DNA of 36,542 bases from Olavius algarvensis spirochete endosymbiont (GCA_900608495.1 UWYT01000274.1:1-36542), one strand, 5' to 3'; counted from the first letter of the stretch, positions 9,339-18,978 are shown. Translations and numbers: made by a program. Notes: generated by a model not told the origin, from the letters alone.

Positions 9339-12155
9339 ATGAAATCCAAGTATCTTCTGTTTAGCGTTGTTATCTTTCTTTCCCTGTCTTCGGGGCTATG
9401 GGCAAGGGCTCAAGCCGAGGAAGTTGATGATTTCATTGTCAACGATCCCGAGGTACGACGTGGGATTCTGCCAAATGGGTTGCAGTATCTAATCCGAGCC
9501 AATTCCAGGCCCCAGGGTATGGCTGAACTTCGCCTGGTTCTCAAAGTGGGTTCAATTCTCGAGGACGACGATCAGCTGGGTTTGGCGCACTTTGTCGAGC
9601 ATATGCTCTTCAACGGCACAGAACGCTTCCCGGCAAATGAACTTGTGGATGTGCTGGAATCCTTTGGGATTGAGTATGGCCCGGAGGCAAATGCATACAC
9701 AACCTTTGACAACACGGTTTACAAGCTCAAGGTTAGCACAAGGGATGAAGAGGAATTTAGACTTGCTTTTGATGTCTTGAAGGAATGGGCCTTCAATGCC
9801 ACGTTGATTGAAGAGGAGTTTGAGAAGGAAAGGGCGGTTATAATTGAGGAATGGCGGATAGGTAGAGACGCCGAAGCCAGAATGCTTGATGAGATTTATC
9901 CGGTTCTATTTGAGGGATCGCGTTATGCAAAACGTCGACCTATTGGCAGTATGGAAATCATTCAGAATGCGTCAGTGGAAACTCTCAGACGCTTCTACAA
10001 GGATTGGTATCGCCCGGATTTAATGGCTGTTATTGCGGTGGGCGACTTTGACGTGGATGAGGTAGTCCGGATTATCGAGGAGCGTTTCGGTAATCAGAAG
10101 CGGCCTGAGAAGCCAAAACCACGCAGGCAATATGAAATTCCCGGGCACAATGAGACTCTCATCAAGGTGGTTCACGACGAAGAAGCCACCCGCAGCAGTG
10201 TTCAAATACTGGTTAAGTACGATCATCAGAAGAGTCGTTACAAAAAGGATGTTAGGCAGGAGATAGTCGAGCAGCTTTTTTACAACATGTTTAATCAGAG
10301 AATTTCAAAAGTTGCACGAAAAGAAAATCCACCCTTTTTAAATGCTTATTGTATCAACACTTCGTATACGGAACAGACTTACATCAGTAGTTTGATTGCG
10401 ATAACACAGGAGGATGGAATTCTTGCAGGTATGGAAGCATTGCTCATCGAGGCCGAACGTATCCGAGACTTCGGTTTTTTGGATTCTGAGCTGGAAAGGG
10501 CGCGGCGCGATTTATTGAATTACTTCGAAAAACTGTGGCAACAACGTGATGACTTGGAATCATCCGTCTTTATCAAACCCCTGATGGATGTCTTTCTGAT
10601 GGGTGAGACTTACCCTTCGATAGATTGGCAGTGGCAAACTCTTAACGAAATTCTTCCCACGATTAGTTTGGAAGAACTTACTGCCTATTTAGAGATTCCA
10701 CTTAGCAATAAAAATCGGGTTGTCATTGTTAAGGGGCCTTCTGTTCCAGGAATCACTCAACTTGGAGATGAGGCTATTCTCGAGGTTTTTGACAGGGTGC
10801 GGAACTTGGAACTGGAGCCATGGATGGATGAGACAATCTCTGATGTGCTGGTTCCGAACCTGCCGGAACCCGGACGCATCCTTTCACGCTCAACTATCGA
10901 AGAGCTGGGTGTACATATCTGGACTTTGTCCAATGGCGCAAGGGTTATCCTCAAACCAACTTCGTATAAGGCGCAGGAGATACTTTTTCAGGCTTATAGC
11001 GACGGCGGACTTTCTCAGGTGGAAGATGAGTACTACATCTCGGCACGGTATGCGGTGGATGTAGTTAATGAAGGTGGACTAGGGGACTTCTCGGCGTTGG
11101 AGCTGACCAAAGTATTGGCGGGCAAAAATCTCTCTATTGAACCATATATACATGGCAGTTACGAAGGGTTTACAGGCGCTTCCACTTATGATGATTTTGA
11201 AACCTTGCTGGAGTTGCTTTATTTATATTTTACGGGACTTCGAAAGGATGAAACCGCCTGGAAGGCCTTCAAAGCTCGAACCACTGAGAGAATCAAGCAT
11301 CGTGAATCATCACCTGTTGCTTCCTACAACGATTTTCTTTGGGAAACTATTTTCGATAATCATCCACGAATCAGGCCCATCACAGTAGAGCGTTTCAACG
11401 AGGTAGATATGGATAAGGCTCTGGAAATTTTTGCTGAACGCTTTGAAGGCGCGGCAGATTTTGTATTTGTTATCGTTGGAGATTTCAGTCTCTCGGCCAT
11501 CGAAAAAACCGTTGAACGCTGGCTGGGAGGACTGGCTGGCGGTTCTGCCGGTGAGGGCTGGATAGACCACGGTGTAAGGAACGCTCTTGGCGTCAGGGAT
11601 GTTTCTCTGAAAGCTGGTTCTGAAGCGCTTAGCATGGTTACTCATGTCTGGAGCGGACAGTGGAATGGGGATTTTGCTGAGCGGTATCGAATTCAATCTC
11701 TTGCCGCAGCTCTGGAAAAGGCATTTACACGTGTGATTCGGGAAGATGCTGGTGGAACTTATAGCATAGGAATTTATCCACGGTTGACTGTAGCACCGGT
11801 TAAGAGCTATCAGTTCATGATTCAGTATTCCTGTGCGCCGGATAGGGTGGAGGAACTCAGTGAAAAGATACTATCCGTAGTCAGTCAATGGCGGGATGGT
11901 GATGTGGAAGAAAAATATGCTGCAGATGTTTCAGCCTCGCAGAAGCGCAATCTTGTTGAGAACTTAGAGAAAAATGACTGGTGGGCAGATCAAATCGTTT
12001 TTTCAGTTGCAACCGGCGTCGATTATCGGGAACTGCTTAAAAGGCAGATTCTCTATGAATCACTTAGTGCGGAGATTCTGAGCCGAACGGCGCATAACTA
12101 CTTAAATCACGATAATTACATTCGGGTAGTGTTATATCCCAAATCGGAAGATTGA
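9339..12155 (+). CDS. Exported M16-family zinc metallopeptidase
   Basis: This 938-residue protein is a pitrilysin/insulinase-type peptidase. An N-terminal hydrophobic signal (residues about 5-24, ending near ARAQA) predicts export to the periplasm. The inverted zinc motif HFVEH is at 84-88 (His84, Glu87, His88), and a glutamate cluster around residue 164 (EEFEKERAVIIEEW) supplies the third ligand. The rest contains the second M16 repeat (for example VFVIVGDFSLSAIEKTVERW), which lacks HxxEH, as is usual for the inactive half. The start at ATG 9339 is preferred because the frame upstream runs back into yejF and the signal peptide begins here. Being the last gene of the yej operon, it may degrade periplasmic peptides to sizes that YejA can bind. 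Confidence 0.9.
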   Translation: MKSKYLLFSVVIFLSLSSGLWARAQAEEVDDFIVNDPEVRRGILPNGLQYLIRANSRPQGMAELRLVLKVGSILEDDDQLGLAHFVEHMLFNGTERFPANELVDVLESFGIEYGPEANAYTTFDNTVYKLKVSTRDEEEFRLAFDVLKEWAFNATLIEEEFEKERAVIIEEWRIGRDAEARMLDEIYPVLFEGSRYAKRRPIGSMEIIQNASVETLRRFYKDWYRPDLMAVIAVGDFDVDEVVRIIEERFGNQKRPEKPKPRRQYEIPGHNETLIKVVHDEEATRSSVQILVKYDHQKSRYKKDVRQEIVEQLFYNMFNQRISKVARKENPPFLNAYCINTSYTEQTYISSLIAITQEDGILAGMEALLIEAERIRDFGFLDSELERARRDLLNYFEKLWQQRDDLESSVFIKPLMDVFLMGETYPSIDWQWQTLNEILPTISLEELTAYLEIPLSNKNRVVIVKGPSVPGITQLGDEAILEVFDRVRNLELEPWMDETISDVLVPNLPEPGRILSRSTIEELGVHIWTLSNGARVILKPTSYKAQEILFQAYSDGGLSQVEDEYYISARYAVDVVNEGGLGDFSALELTKVLAGKNLSIEPYIHGSYEGFTGASTYDDFETLLELLYLYFTGLRKDETAWKAFKARTTERIKHRESSPVASYNDFLWETIFDNHPRIRPITVERFNEVDMDKALEIFAERFEGAADFVFVIVGDFSLSAIEKTVERWLGGLAGGSAGEGWIDHGVRNALGVRDVSLKAGSEALSMVTHVWSGQWNGDFAERYRIQSLAAALEKAFTRVIREDAGGTYSIGIYPRLTVAPVKSYQFMIQYSCAPDRVEELSEKILSVVSQWRDGDVEEKYAADVSASQKRNLVENLEKNDWWADQIVFSVATGVDYRELLKRQILYESLSAEILSRTAHNYLNHDNYIRVVLYPKSED

Positions 12156-12178
12156 CTACGCATCTCCTCAAACGACTG

Positions 12179-13000
12179 CTAGAAGGCGATTTCCAGCCAG
12201 CGACATACTTGAGATGTCAGTACTGTTTCGTTCAAGGTATAGAAGTGTATATGCTTTACTCCGTGCAGCAGCAATTTTGTTATTTGATGGCTAAGAACAT
12301 TCATGGCCAACAATTTATGATCCAGTTCATCGCCATCGTTGAACATTTCCAACAAAAAGTCCGGCACATTGGTTCCACATTTTTCAGCGAATTTTGTTAG
12401 TTTGCTGAAATTAACTATGGGCAGCAGGCCTGGCACTATTTGAACATTTATGCCCCGTTCACATGCCATGTCTCTAAATCTCAAGAATACATCGGGATCG
12501 AAAAAGAACTGAGTGATAACCCTCTTGGCTCCAGCATCAATCTTATCCTTTAAATTATCGATATCGGTATTCAAGCTTTTGCACTGCGGATGTTTTTCCG
12601 GGTAGCCGGCCACCGAGATATTGAAAGGCGCTATACGAAGGAGTATTTCAACCAGCTCTTTGGCATATCTTTTTTTGCCGGCGTAAACCGAAGTTTCGTC
12701 TCCTCTAAGCGCCACAATGTGTTTGATTCCAGCATCCCAATAGTCCTGAGCTATCCGATCCAGAGTTTCGGGGTTATGATCGCTAAGCACCATATGGGCT
12801 GCCACCTCTGCTCCCGTGATTTTTTTTATCCTGTTGGCGATTGCTTTTATGCTTCCATTTATCTGATTGGCAGGATTGGCGGTAACTGAATAGAACGCGG
12901 GTTGCAGCTGCTTGAAAACTGTAATTGAATGCCAAAATTTTCTAGTGGCAGCTGGCGTGCGTGTCGGAAAAACTTCCAAACTGTAGCTGAGCTGTCGCAT
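12179..13000 (-). CDS. metF: 5,10-methylenetetrahydrofolate reductase
   Basis: This flavoprotein reduces methylenetetrahydrofolate to 5-methyltetrahydrofolate, the methyl donor for methionine synthase. The protein is 273 residues from ATG 13000. The start LSYSLEVFPTRTP carries the catalytic glutamate region of the family (compare 'SFEFFPP'). VTANP, MVLSDHN, IVALRGDE, ISVAGYPEKHP and ITQFFFD follow in the normal order for the TIM barrel. ATG 13000 is chosen because GGGA precedes it at good distance; a TTG at 13030 would overlap the end of metE. It follows metE by 13 bases, so the two form an operon and cover consecutive steps. The size is slightly under the usual 290, with no obvious truncation. 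Confidence 0.93.
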   Translation of the reverse strand: MRQLSYSLEVFPTRTPAATRKFWHSITVFKQLQPAFYSVTANPANQINGSIKAIANRIKKITGAEVAAHMVLSDHNPETLDRIAQDYWDAGIKHIVALRGDETSVYAGKKRYAKELVEILLRIAPFNISVAGYPEKHPQCKSLNTDIDNLKDKIDAGAKRVITQFFFDPDVFLRFRDMACERGINVQIVPGLLPIVNFSKLTKFAEKCGTNVPDFLLEMFNDGDELDHKLLAMNVLSHQITKLLLHGVKHIHFYTLNETVLTSQVCRWLEIAF

Positions 13001-13013
13001 TATTCGGTTCCCA

Positions 13014-15305
13014 TTAGCTTCTTGCTTCAACAGTATCCATTTCTCTCAATTGCCTGGCTGCCTCCACCATGTTTTGCAGTGAATGCAATGTTTCATCCCA
13101 GTCTCTAGTCTTCAAACCACAGTCAGGATTAACCCATAGCTTCTCTTTGGGAATAAGCACTAGAGCTTTCCGAAGTAATCTGATGATTTGCTCTACACTT
13201 GGTATATTGGGAGAGTGAATGTCGTAGATTCCAGGCCCGATATCATTAGGATAGCCGCTATCTGAAAGGCCATCCAGAATCTCAAAATTGGATCTTGAAG
13301 CTTCGATAGAAATTACATCTGCATCCATGGAAGCAATCGCGGGCAGTATTTCGTTGAAATCGCAATAGCACATATGTGTATGAATTTGAGTCTCATCCTT
13401 TACTGAGGCTGAACACATCCTGAAGGCCCTGGTGGCCCAGTCCAGATATGAGTGTTGCATGCTTTTTTGCAAGGGCAAAGCCTCTCTCAGGGCTGGTTCA
13501 TCAATTTGAATAACTCTTATACCCGCCTTTTCCAAGTCTAAAACCTCCTCTTGCAGGGCTAGGGCCAGTTGAAAGGCAATAGTAGACTGGGGGATATCAC
13601 TCCTGGAAAAGGACCATTTGAGCATGGTAACCGGCCCCGTTAGTATGCCTTTAACGGCTTTTTCAGTTTGACTTGTCGCGTATTTCATCCAGTCCAGTGT
13701 TATGGGTTTTTTTCTGCCGATATCTCCGTATATTATCGGTGGTTTAACACAGCGAGATCCGTAGCTGACAACCCATCCATTATCGGTAAAAGCAAACCCT
13801 TGCAGTTTATCGGCAAAGTATTCAACCATATCGTTCCGCTCCGGTTCTCCATGAACTAACAAATCCAGTCCAATTTCCTCCTGCTTAGCCAGGGTTGATG
13901 AGATTTCCTTTTTCATGAGGGCCTCGTACTGTTCCTGACTGAGCTTGTTTTTTTTTAGTCGCATTCTGGCATTTCTAATTTCTTTAGTTTGAGGAAAAGA
14001 GCCTATAGTTGTAGTGGGATAAAGTGGAAGATTGAGCACCTCTTGTTGAATCGCCTTGCGCTTTTCAAACGTACTCTTCCTGTTGGACTTCGATGATTCC
14101 ATCAGCTTCACCTTTTCCATCACCCGTTTATCTTGTCGCCAGTTAGAAGCTCTTTGATGCTCCATGAGTTGTCTATTGTCTTCTAGTTCCTGCTTCACTG
14201 AGCCGGGATTGATGAGAGCCTTTTTCAATATCGTCAATTCCAACAATTTCTGATCGGCGAAGGCCAGCCAACTTTTGAGTTCCGGATCAATTGATGACTC
14301 TGATTCCAGATTTATGGGGCAATGTATCAAAGAGCAACTGGGAGCGAGCCACAGTTTATCTTTTCTCGATCGATACACAGGTTCCAATACCGCTAAGGCC
14401 TTATTCAAATCGCAGCGCCAAATTCCTCTTCCGTCCACAATGCCTGCTGAGAGCACCTGATTCTTAGCCAGGATGTCATCTGCCTTGGCCAGCAAACTGG
14501 AATTGTTAGACAAGTCAAGGTGCAATCCCAGAGGCAAGCCCTCTATTAAGTGCAAATTACTGGAAATATCTCCAAAGTAAGTAGCAATTAGAATGGAGCA
14601 TTGTTTCGACAATTGCGAATAGCAGCTTATAAAAGCCTTCTGCCAGTCCAGTTCCAAATCCAAGGACAGGGCCGGCTCATCCAGTTGAATGCAAGTGACT
14701 CCTAGTTCGGATACTGCCATCAATAGCTTCTGATAGCACTTTTGCAAGCTGGGCAGCAAAGATAGCTTATCGAAGCTGGCATTTTTGTGTTTGGCTAACC
14801 ATAGGAAGCTTATGGGGCCGATTATCACCGGTTTCACATCAAACGCTTTGGCCTGGGCCTCTTTTATCTCATCTAGCAGACATTGGGGGTTAAGCTCAAA
14901 TTCATCGGTACAATCCAGTTCTGGCACTATGTAATGATAGTTAGTGTCAAACCATTTTGTCATTTCACAGGCGGTTGTCGATCTGCCATCATTGGCCTTG
15001 CCTTTAGCCATCAGGAAGTAAGTGTCTATGGACAGTCTATCCGAGTGAAGATTTCGGATTCTTTTGGGAATTGCGCCGAATGTCAGAGCGGCTGAGAGAA
15101 TGTGATCATACAAATGAAAATCTCCCACTGGAATGAAGTTTAATCCGGCAAGCCGCTGTTTCTCCCAGTTATCATGCTTTATCAGTGCCAGACTGTCCAT
15201 TAGTTGCTCAGCCGAGATTTTTCTCTTCCAGTAACTCTCTATAGTTTTTTTCCATTCCCGATTTTCACCTATATAGGGATAACCTAAGTTATGTAGCTTA
15301 ACCAT
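13014..15305 (-). CDS. metE: Cobalamin-independent methionine synthase
   Basis: It transfers the methyl group of 5-methyltetrahydrofolate (polyglutamate) directly to homocysteine. The protein is 763 residues from ATG 15305, the normal size, with two related barrels. The C-terminal catalytic barrel starts at LPLYPTTTIGSFPQT and carries the zinc ligands in HTHMCYCDF (His and Cys), the acidic ligand region, and Cys in NPDCGLKTRDW. QIDEPALREALPLQ is also conserved. The start at 15305 is preferred to an ATG 24 bases upstream because AAGGA lies 7-8 bases before it and because MetE proteins begin near the LGYPYIGENREWK motif. Heads a metE-metF operon with its own strong promoter. Confidence 0.95.
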   Translation of the reverse strand: MVKLHNLGYPYIGENREWKKTIESYWKRKISAEQLMDSLALIKHDNWEKQRLAGLNFIPVGDFHLYDHILSAALTFGAIPKRIRNLHSDRLSIDTYFLMAKGKANDGRSTTACEMTKWFDTNYHYIVPELDCTDEFELNPQCLLDEIKEAQAKAFDVKPVIIGPISFLWLAKHKNASFDKLSLLPSLQKCYQKLLMAVSELGVTCIQLDEPALSLDLELDWQKAFISCYSQLSKQCSILIATYFGDISSNLHLIEGLPLGLHLDLSNNSSLLAKADDILAKNQVLSAGIVDGRGIWRCDLNKALAVLEPVYRSRKDKLWLAPSCSLIHCPINLESESSIDPELKSWLAFADQKLLELTILKKALINPGSVKQELEDNRQLMEHQRASNWRQDKRVMEKVKLMESSKSNRKSTFEKRKAIQQEVLNLPLYPTTTIGSFPQTKEIRNARMRLKKNKLSQEQYEALMKKEISSTLAKQEEIGLDLLVHGEPERNDMVEYFADKLQGFAFTDNGWVVSYGSRCVKPPIIYGDIGRKKPITLDWMKYATSQTEKAVKGILTGPVTMLKWSFSRSDIPQSTIAFQLALALQEEVLDLEKAGIRVIQIDEPALREALPLQKSMQHSYLDWATRAFRMCSASVKDETQIHTHMCYCDFNEILPAIASMDADVISIEASRSNFEILDGLSDSGYPNDIGPGIYDIHSPNIPSVEQIIRLLRKALVLIPKEKLWVNPDCGLKTRDWDETLHSLQNMVEAARQLREMDTVEARS

Positions 15306-15616
15306 GCAGTTTTCCTTGTCATTCTTCAAACGAATGAGACGGAATTCTAGGATCGTAGATTGGCGGTGTCAAGCGAACCTTGCCTTAAACTGACGGCGAA
15401 TCCATCAAACGGCCTTTCCTCACAATAGAGTCGCTTCGATGATACTGTTTATTATGGCTCAAAATTCCTTTTGTTGAACAAGGAGAAATCAATTCCGCAA
15501 CAACTTCATCGAAAGCCTTCTTGCAGAGTCTGGGTATTTGAATTATGAATTTCGTAGTAGGCGCCACATCATGGATGTACAACGTTCAACCTTTACTTAG
15601 GAAATTGAGGTTTGGA
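15306..15616. other. Divergent regulatory region between metE and the sugar kinase
   Basis: This region of about 311 bases holds the metE promoter (listed separately), leaving a metE leader of only about 30 bases. That is too short for a SAM riboswitch, and no SAM-I-like kink-turn or anti-SD structure is visible. Nearer the kinase, CCTTTTGTTGAACAAGG at 15461-15477 is an imperfect inverted repeat that might be an operator. A weak TTGCAG/TATGAA pair lies just upstream of 15550. No convincing gene is present; the open frame continuing upstream from the kinase start is treated as non-coding. Confidence 0.4.
15344..15372 (-). promoter_or_regulatory. Sigma-70-type promoter of metE-metF
   Basis: Reading the minus strand, TTGACA (15372-15367) is followed by a 17-base spacer and TAGAAT (15349-15344). 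The -35 is a perfect match to consensus, the -10 matches five of six bases and the spacing is ideal. Transcription would start near 15337, about 32 bases before the chosen metE start. Confidence 0.65.
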
Positions 15617-17206
15617 ATGCGAGAAAGAAGTATTATAGAAAACGGACAGGGCATACTCGGTATGGAACTTGGTTCCACACGAATCAAGGCCGTGCTCATC
15701 GGAGATGAAAACAGATTATTGGCATCCGGTGGATACGATTGGGAGAATTCCCGGATAGAAGGCATATGGACCTACAAACTCGATGATGTATGGAAGGGAA
15801 TAACAAGTTGTTTCGCAAATCTCAAAAACAATGTACGTAGTCGGTACGGTGTCGAACTTAACTCCATTGCCGCAGCCGGATTCAGTGCGATGATGCATGG
15901 CTATTTAGCATTCGATGCCGAAGGCAACCTTTTGACACCCTTTAGAACCTGGCGAAACAACATAACGGAAGAGGCAAGCCGAGAACTAACTGAACTCTTC
16001 CGATACCCAGTTCCCCAGCGTTGGAGCATTGCTCATCTTTATCAAGCCATTCTTAACGACGAATCACACGTGAAAGATATAGCATACATAACCACACTGG
16101 CAGGCTATGTCCACTGGAAACTTAGCTCCCGAAAGAAAATTGGAATATGTGATGCGTCCGGAATGTTTCCAATTGACATGAGGAAGCAAGGGTTCGATCG
16201 TGATAAAATCGAAAAATTTGACAAACACATCGAGGCAAGAAATTTCCCGTGGAAACTTAGCGAGATACTTCCGGAAATAATTGGCGTTGGAAATGAAGCA
16301 GGCTCTGTTAGGGAAGAAGGTGCAAGACTCTTGGATCCTACCCATTCCTTAATACATCCGATACCGCTCTGTCCGCCCGAAGGCGATGCTGGCACCGGAA
16401 TGATTGCAACGAATAGCATTCGCATTCGCAGCGGAAATGTGTCTGCTGGAACGTCTGTATTTGCGATGTTGGTTTTGGAAAAGGAACCCGCGAAAGTTCA
16501 TGAAGAGATAGATTTGGTAGCCACTCCGGATGGAAAGCTTGTTGGGATGATTCACTCAAACAATTGCACCTCTGATTATGATGCTTGGATTGAGCTATTT
16601 GGGCAGGTGATAAAGGCCTTTGGTGTTGAAGTGGCTACGCCCAAAATCTACGACACACTTCTTGGTATGGCCCTGAAGGGCAATCCCGATTGCGGGGGTT
16701 TACTCTCTTACGGGTATATTTCGGGTGAGCATTTAACAGGCTTTCAACAAGGTAGACCATTATTTGTCAGGTACCCAGAGTCCGAATTTACCATTGAGAA
16801 TTTCATTCGCACGCACTTATTTAGCTCTCTCTGCGCTTTACGAACAGGGCTTGATGTATTAACTCAAGAAGAGGGAATTAACATCGATGAAATAAGGGGT
16901 CATGGCGGGTTTTTCAAGACGAAAGAAGTAGGAACTCGGATTATGGCCGCTGCCACTCAAAAGCCAGTTAGGCTTTCAAGCGAGGCAGGTGAGGGTGGAG
17001 CATGGGGTATGGCGCTGTTGGCCGCATACACCCGGCGAGCAGATAGGGAGCAGAGTTTGACAAACTTCCTCGACACCATCCTGTCAAATAGTGCCGACGA
17101 GGTGGTAAAACCGGACCCGATTGACGTGGAAGGTTTCAACTTATTCCTGGAACGATATCGAAAGGGTTTGGCGATTGAAGAAGCGGCATTGGCAACTTTG
17201 AGTTAA
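15617..17206 (+). CDS. FGGY-family carbohydrate kinase
   Basis: This protein would phosphorylate a sugar or sugar alcohol with ATP. It is 529 residues from ATG 15617. The phosphate-binding motif near the N-terminus reads GMELGSTRIKAVLIG, with Glu where most FGGY kinases have Asp; I recall this Glu version in a conserved clostridial/spirochaetal subgroup annotated variously as xylulokinase, ribulokinase or 'ATPase'. Other landmarks are GFSAMMHGYLAFD, RTWRNN, WSIAHLYQAI, CPPEGDAGTGM, GNVSAGTSVFAM, YGHGG-like RGHGGFFKT and SSEAGEGGAWGMALLA (nucleotide site). ATG 15617 is preferred to 15545 because GAGG sits 6 bases upstream and the family starts here. There are no sugar isomerase or transporter genes alongside, so the substrate is unknown. 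Confidence 0.85.
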   Translation: MRERSIIENGQGILGMELGSTRIKAVLIGDENRLLASGGYDWENSRIEGIWTYKLDDVWKGITSCFANLKNNVRSRYGVELNSIAAAGFSAMMHGYLAFDAEGNLLTPFRTWRNNITEEASRELTELFRYPVPQRWSIAHLYQAILNDESHVKDIAYITTLAGYVHWKLSSRKKIGICDASGMFPIDMRKQGFDRDKIEKFDKHIEARNFPWKLSEILPEIIGVGNEAGSVREEGARLLDPTHSLIHPIPLCPPEGDAGTGMIATNSIRIRSGNVSAGTSVFAMLVLEKEPAKVHEEIDLVATPDGKLVGMIHSNNCTSDYDAWIELFGQVIKAFGVEVATPKIYDTLLGMALKGNPDCGGLLSYGYISGEHLTGFQQGRPLFVRYPESEFTIENFIRTHLFSSLCALRTGLDVLTQEEGINIDEIRGHGGFFKTKEVGTRIMAAATQKPVRLSSEAGEGGAWGMALLAAYTRRADREQSLTNFLDTILSNSADEVVKPDPIDVEGFNLFLERYRKGLAIEEAALATLS

Positions 17207-17270
17207 GTGCGAAATCGCTGCCAACAATGCTTAGCGACCACGGCCGCGCAGTCTCTCAATCGAAAGCATC

Positions 17271-17344
17271 AGGCGCCGAGCGGATTCGAACCGCTGAATC
17301 ATGGATTTGCAATCCACTCCCTTAAACCACTTGGGTACGGCGCC
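17271..17344 (-). tRNA. tRNA-Cys (anticodon GCA)
   Basis: The reverse complement gives a 74-base cloverleaf. A perfect seven-pair acceptor stem (GGCGCCG/CGGCGCC) is followed by discriminator U, an identity element of tRNA-Cys. The anticodon arm is GTGGA-TTGCAAA-TCCAT and the T arm AGCGG-TTCGAAT-CCGCT. CCA is not encoded. It stands alone between the sugar kinase and def, on the opposite strand, with its own promoter upstream at 17356-17384. Confidence 0.95.
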
Positions 17345-17355
17345 TTACGTGGCAG

Positions 17356-17384
17356 AATATATCCAAACGTCGAATAAAAGTCCA
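17356..17384 (-). promoter_or_regulatory. Promoter of tRNA-Cys
   Basis: On the minus strand TGGACT (17384-17379), a 17-base spacer, then TATATT (17361-17356). Four of six and five of six consensus matches; the predicted start is about 5 bases before the mature tRNA 5' end. Confidence 0.5.
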
Positions 17385-17524
17385 CAGAAGTTATGGATTG
17401 AGCTAAACCCCATTAGATATTTCCAATACCAACCTCAATATAGAAGAGATTGGCCGCAAAATCGTCCATAAAACGCAGTTCGGATAACTTCACAATATCC
17501 TCCGGCTCATGTTACATTTTCGTC

Positions 17525-18034
17525 ATGGAGATTTACACGATCGAATTCAAAGATCAATTAAGAATGCTGCGCCAGGTGGCTTCTCCAATAGAGGATATAA
17601 ATGGCCAGACAGTCAAACTCGCGGAAGATATGATTGCCACCATGATTGAAGCCAAAGGTATTGGGCTCGCAGGACCACAGGTTGGAATGAAAGAAAGAAT
17701 CTTCATCGTGCAAATCGACGAGAACGACCCCTTGGTTTTCATTAATCCCGAAATAATCTCCACCAGCCCTGAACTCGCCAATTACGAAGAAGGCTGTCTT
17801 AGCATACCGGGGCAATATGCAGAGATTAAACGTCCCAAAACTATACAGGTGCAGGCCTGGAATCACCGCGGTCGTGCATTCAATCTCGAGGCAACGGGGC
17901 TACTGGCAACAGTTATACAACACGAACTCGATCACCTAAACGGCATACTCTTCATTGATCATATAAGCAGCCAGAAGAGAAGCAAAATTCTAGGTAAATT
18001 CAATCTTGCAAATACACGCGTGAGCACGGATTGA
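17525..18034 (+). CDS. def: Peptide deformylase
   Basis: It removes the formyl group from the N-terminal methionine of new proteins. The 169-residue protein has all three conserved motifs: GIGLAGPQVG (motif 1), EEGCLSIPG with the metal-binding cysteine (motif 2), and HELDHLNGILF with two metal-ligand histidines and the catalytic glutamate (motif 3). ATG 17525 is chosen because the family starts just before the first strand; an in-frame ATG at 17450 would add 25 unmatched residues. No strong ribosome binding site is visible. The stop overlaps the TTG start of fmt (TTGA), so formylation and deformylation enzymes are translated together. Confidence 0.95.
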   Translation: MEIYTIEFKDQLRMLRQVASPIEDINGQTVKLAEDMIATMIEAKGIGLAGPQVGMKERIFIVQIDENDPLVFINPEIISTSPELANYEEGCLSIPGQYAEIKRPKTIQVQAWNHRGRAFNLEATGLLATVIQHELDHLNGILFIDHISSQKRSKILGKFNLANTRVSTD

Positions 18035-18978
18035 AGCTACTCTTTGCGGGTACACCGGAGATAGCTGTGCCTTCCCTCAATGCTCTTGCTGATAATTTCG
18101 ATGTTGTTGGGGTACTATGTGCACCGGATGCCCTCTCCGGCAGGTACAAAAAAAGAATCGCTCCGCCAGTAAAAATCGCCGCTGAGAAACGCGCCTTGCC
18201 AGTGCTTCAACCCAAACACCTCGATATCGAAACGCAGGCGCAGGTGGCCGCGCTCGGAGCACAGCTTCTAGTGGTATTTGCCTACGGGCGGCTATTCAAC
18301 CTCGAATTTTTGAAGCTCTTTGCGGAAGGTGGAATCAATTTACATCCATCGGCGTTACCTCAGTTTAGAGGCCCCTCGCCCATAACAGCCGCAATCCTTG
18401 CCGGCTGCAGTCAAACAGCCATAAGCGTTCAGAAAATTGCACTCAGGATGGATGCTGGAGATATACTGATTCAAAAGAACTTTCCACTTAAAGGCAACGA
18501 AACCACTGCATCCCTAAGCACCGCCCTGTCTCACGCTGCCGTCCCTGAGTTAGTGAGAGCGGTGAACGACATCATAGACAAACGTTTGAACCCGATCCCC
18601 CAGAACGAAACAAACGCCACTTACTGCAAGCTCGTTTCAAAGAAAGACGGCTTGATTAACTGGGGGCTGCATGCGAGTCAATTGGAAAGAATGGTAAGGG
18701 CTTACAATCCGTGGCCCAAAGCCCGCACCCTGATTAACGGGAAATCTCTTGCTATTCTCGAAGCTGCACTGATAGAGTATTCCCCGTCCTCCGCTGGAAC
18801 CAATCCACCGGGGCTGGTGCTGGGTGTAGACAAGTCTCGAGGCATCCTGATACAAACGGGGAAGAATATACTGGTTTTAAAACAATTGCAGTTAGCAGCG
18901 CGAAAGCCTCTGGACTTTCGGGCGTTTATAAATGGCACTCGGCTGAAGATAGGTACGATACTTGGGGAGTCCATTTGA
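18031..18978 (+). CDS. fmt: Methionyl-tRNA formyltransferase
   Basis: It formylates initiator Met-tRNA using 10-formyltetrahydrofolate. The 315-residue protein has the GTPEIAVPSL N-terminus and the formyl-transfer signature INLHPSALPQFRGPSPI, which includes the conserved Asn and His. RMDAGDI follows, and a C-terminal tRNA-binding domain contains RAYNPWPKA. Length is normal. The start is a TTG at 18031 overlapping the def stop codon; this TTG is the only candidate that keeps the first strand KLLFAGTP. It is followed without any gap by the PASTA protein gene. Confidence 0.95.
   Translation: MKLLFAGTPEIAVPSLNALADNFDVVGVLCAPDALSGRYKKRIAPPVKIAAEKRALPVLQPKHLDIETQAQVAALGAQLLVVFAYGRLFNLEFLKLFAEGGINLHPSALPQFRGPSPITAAILAGCSQTAISVQKIALRMDAGDILIQKNFPLKGNETTASLSTALSHAAVPELVRAVNDIIDKRLNPIPQNETNATYCKLVSKKDGLINWGLHASQLERMVRAYNPWPKARTLINGKSLAILEAALIEYSPSSAGTNPPGLVLGVDKSRGILIQTGKNILVLKQLQLAARKPLDFRAFINGTRLKIGTILGESI

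Noticed and set aside
11310-11696. Open frames of 128 and 91 codons opposite the M16 peptidase
   Set aside because: Antisense shadows of a well-supported coding frame; composition follows the complementary codons.
15306-15616. Possible SAM riboswitch upstream of metE
   Set aside because: The promoter at 15344-15372 leaves about 30 bases of leader and no SAM-box helices are visible.
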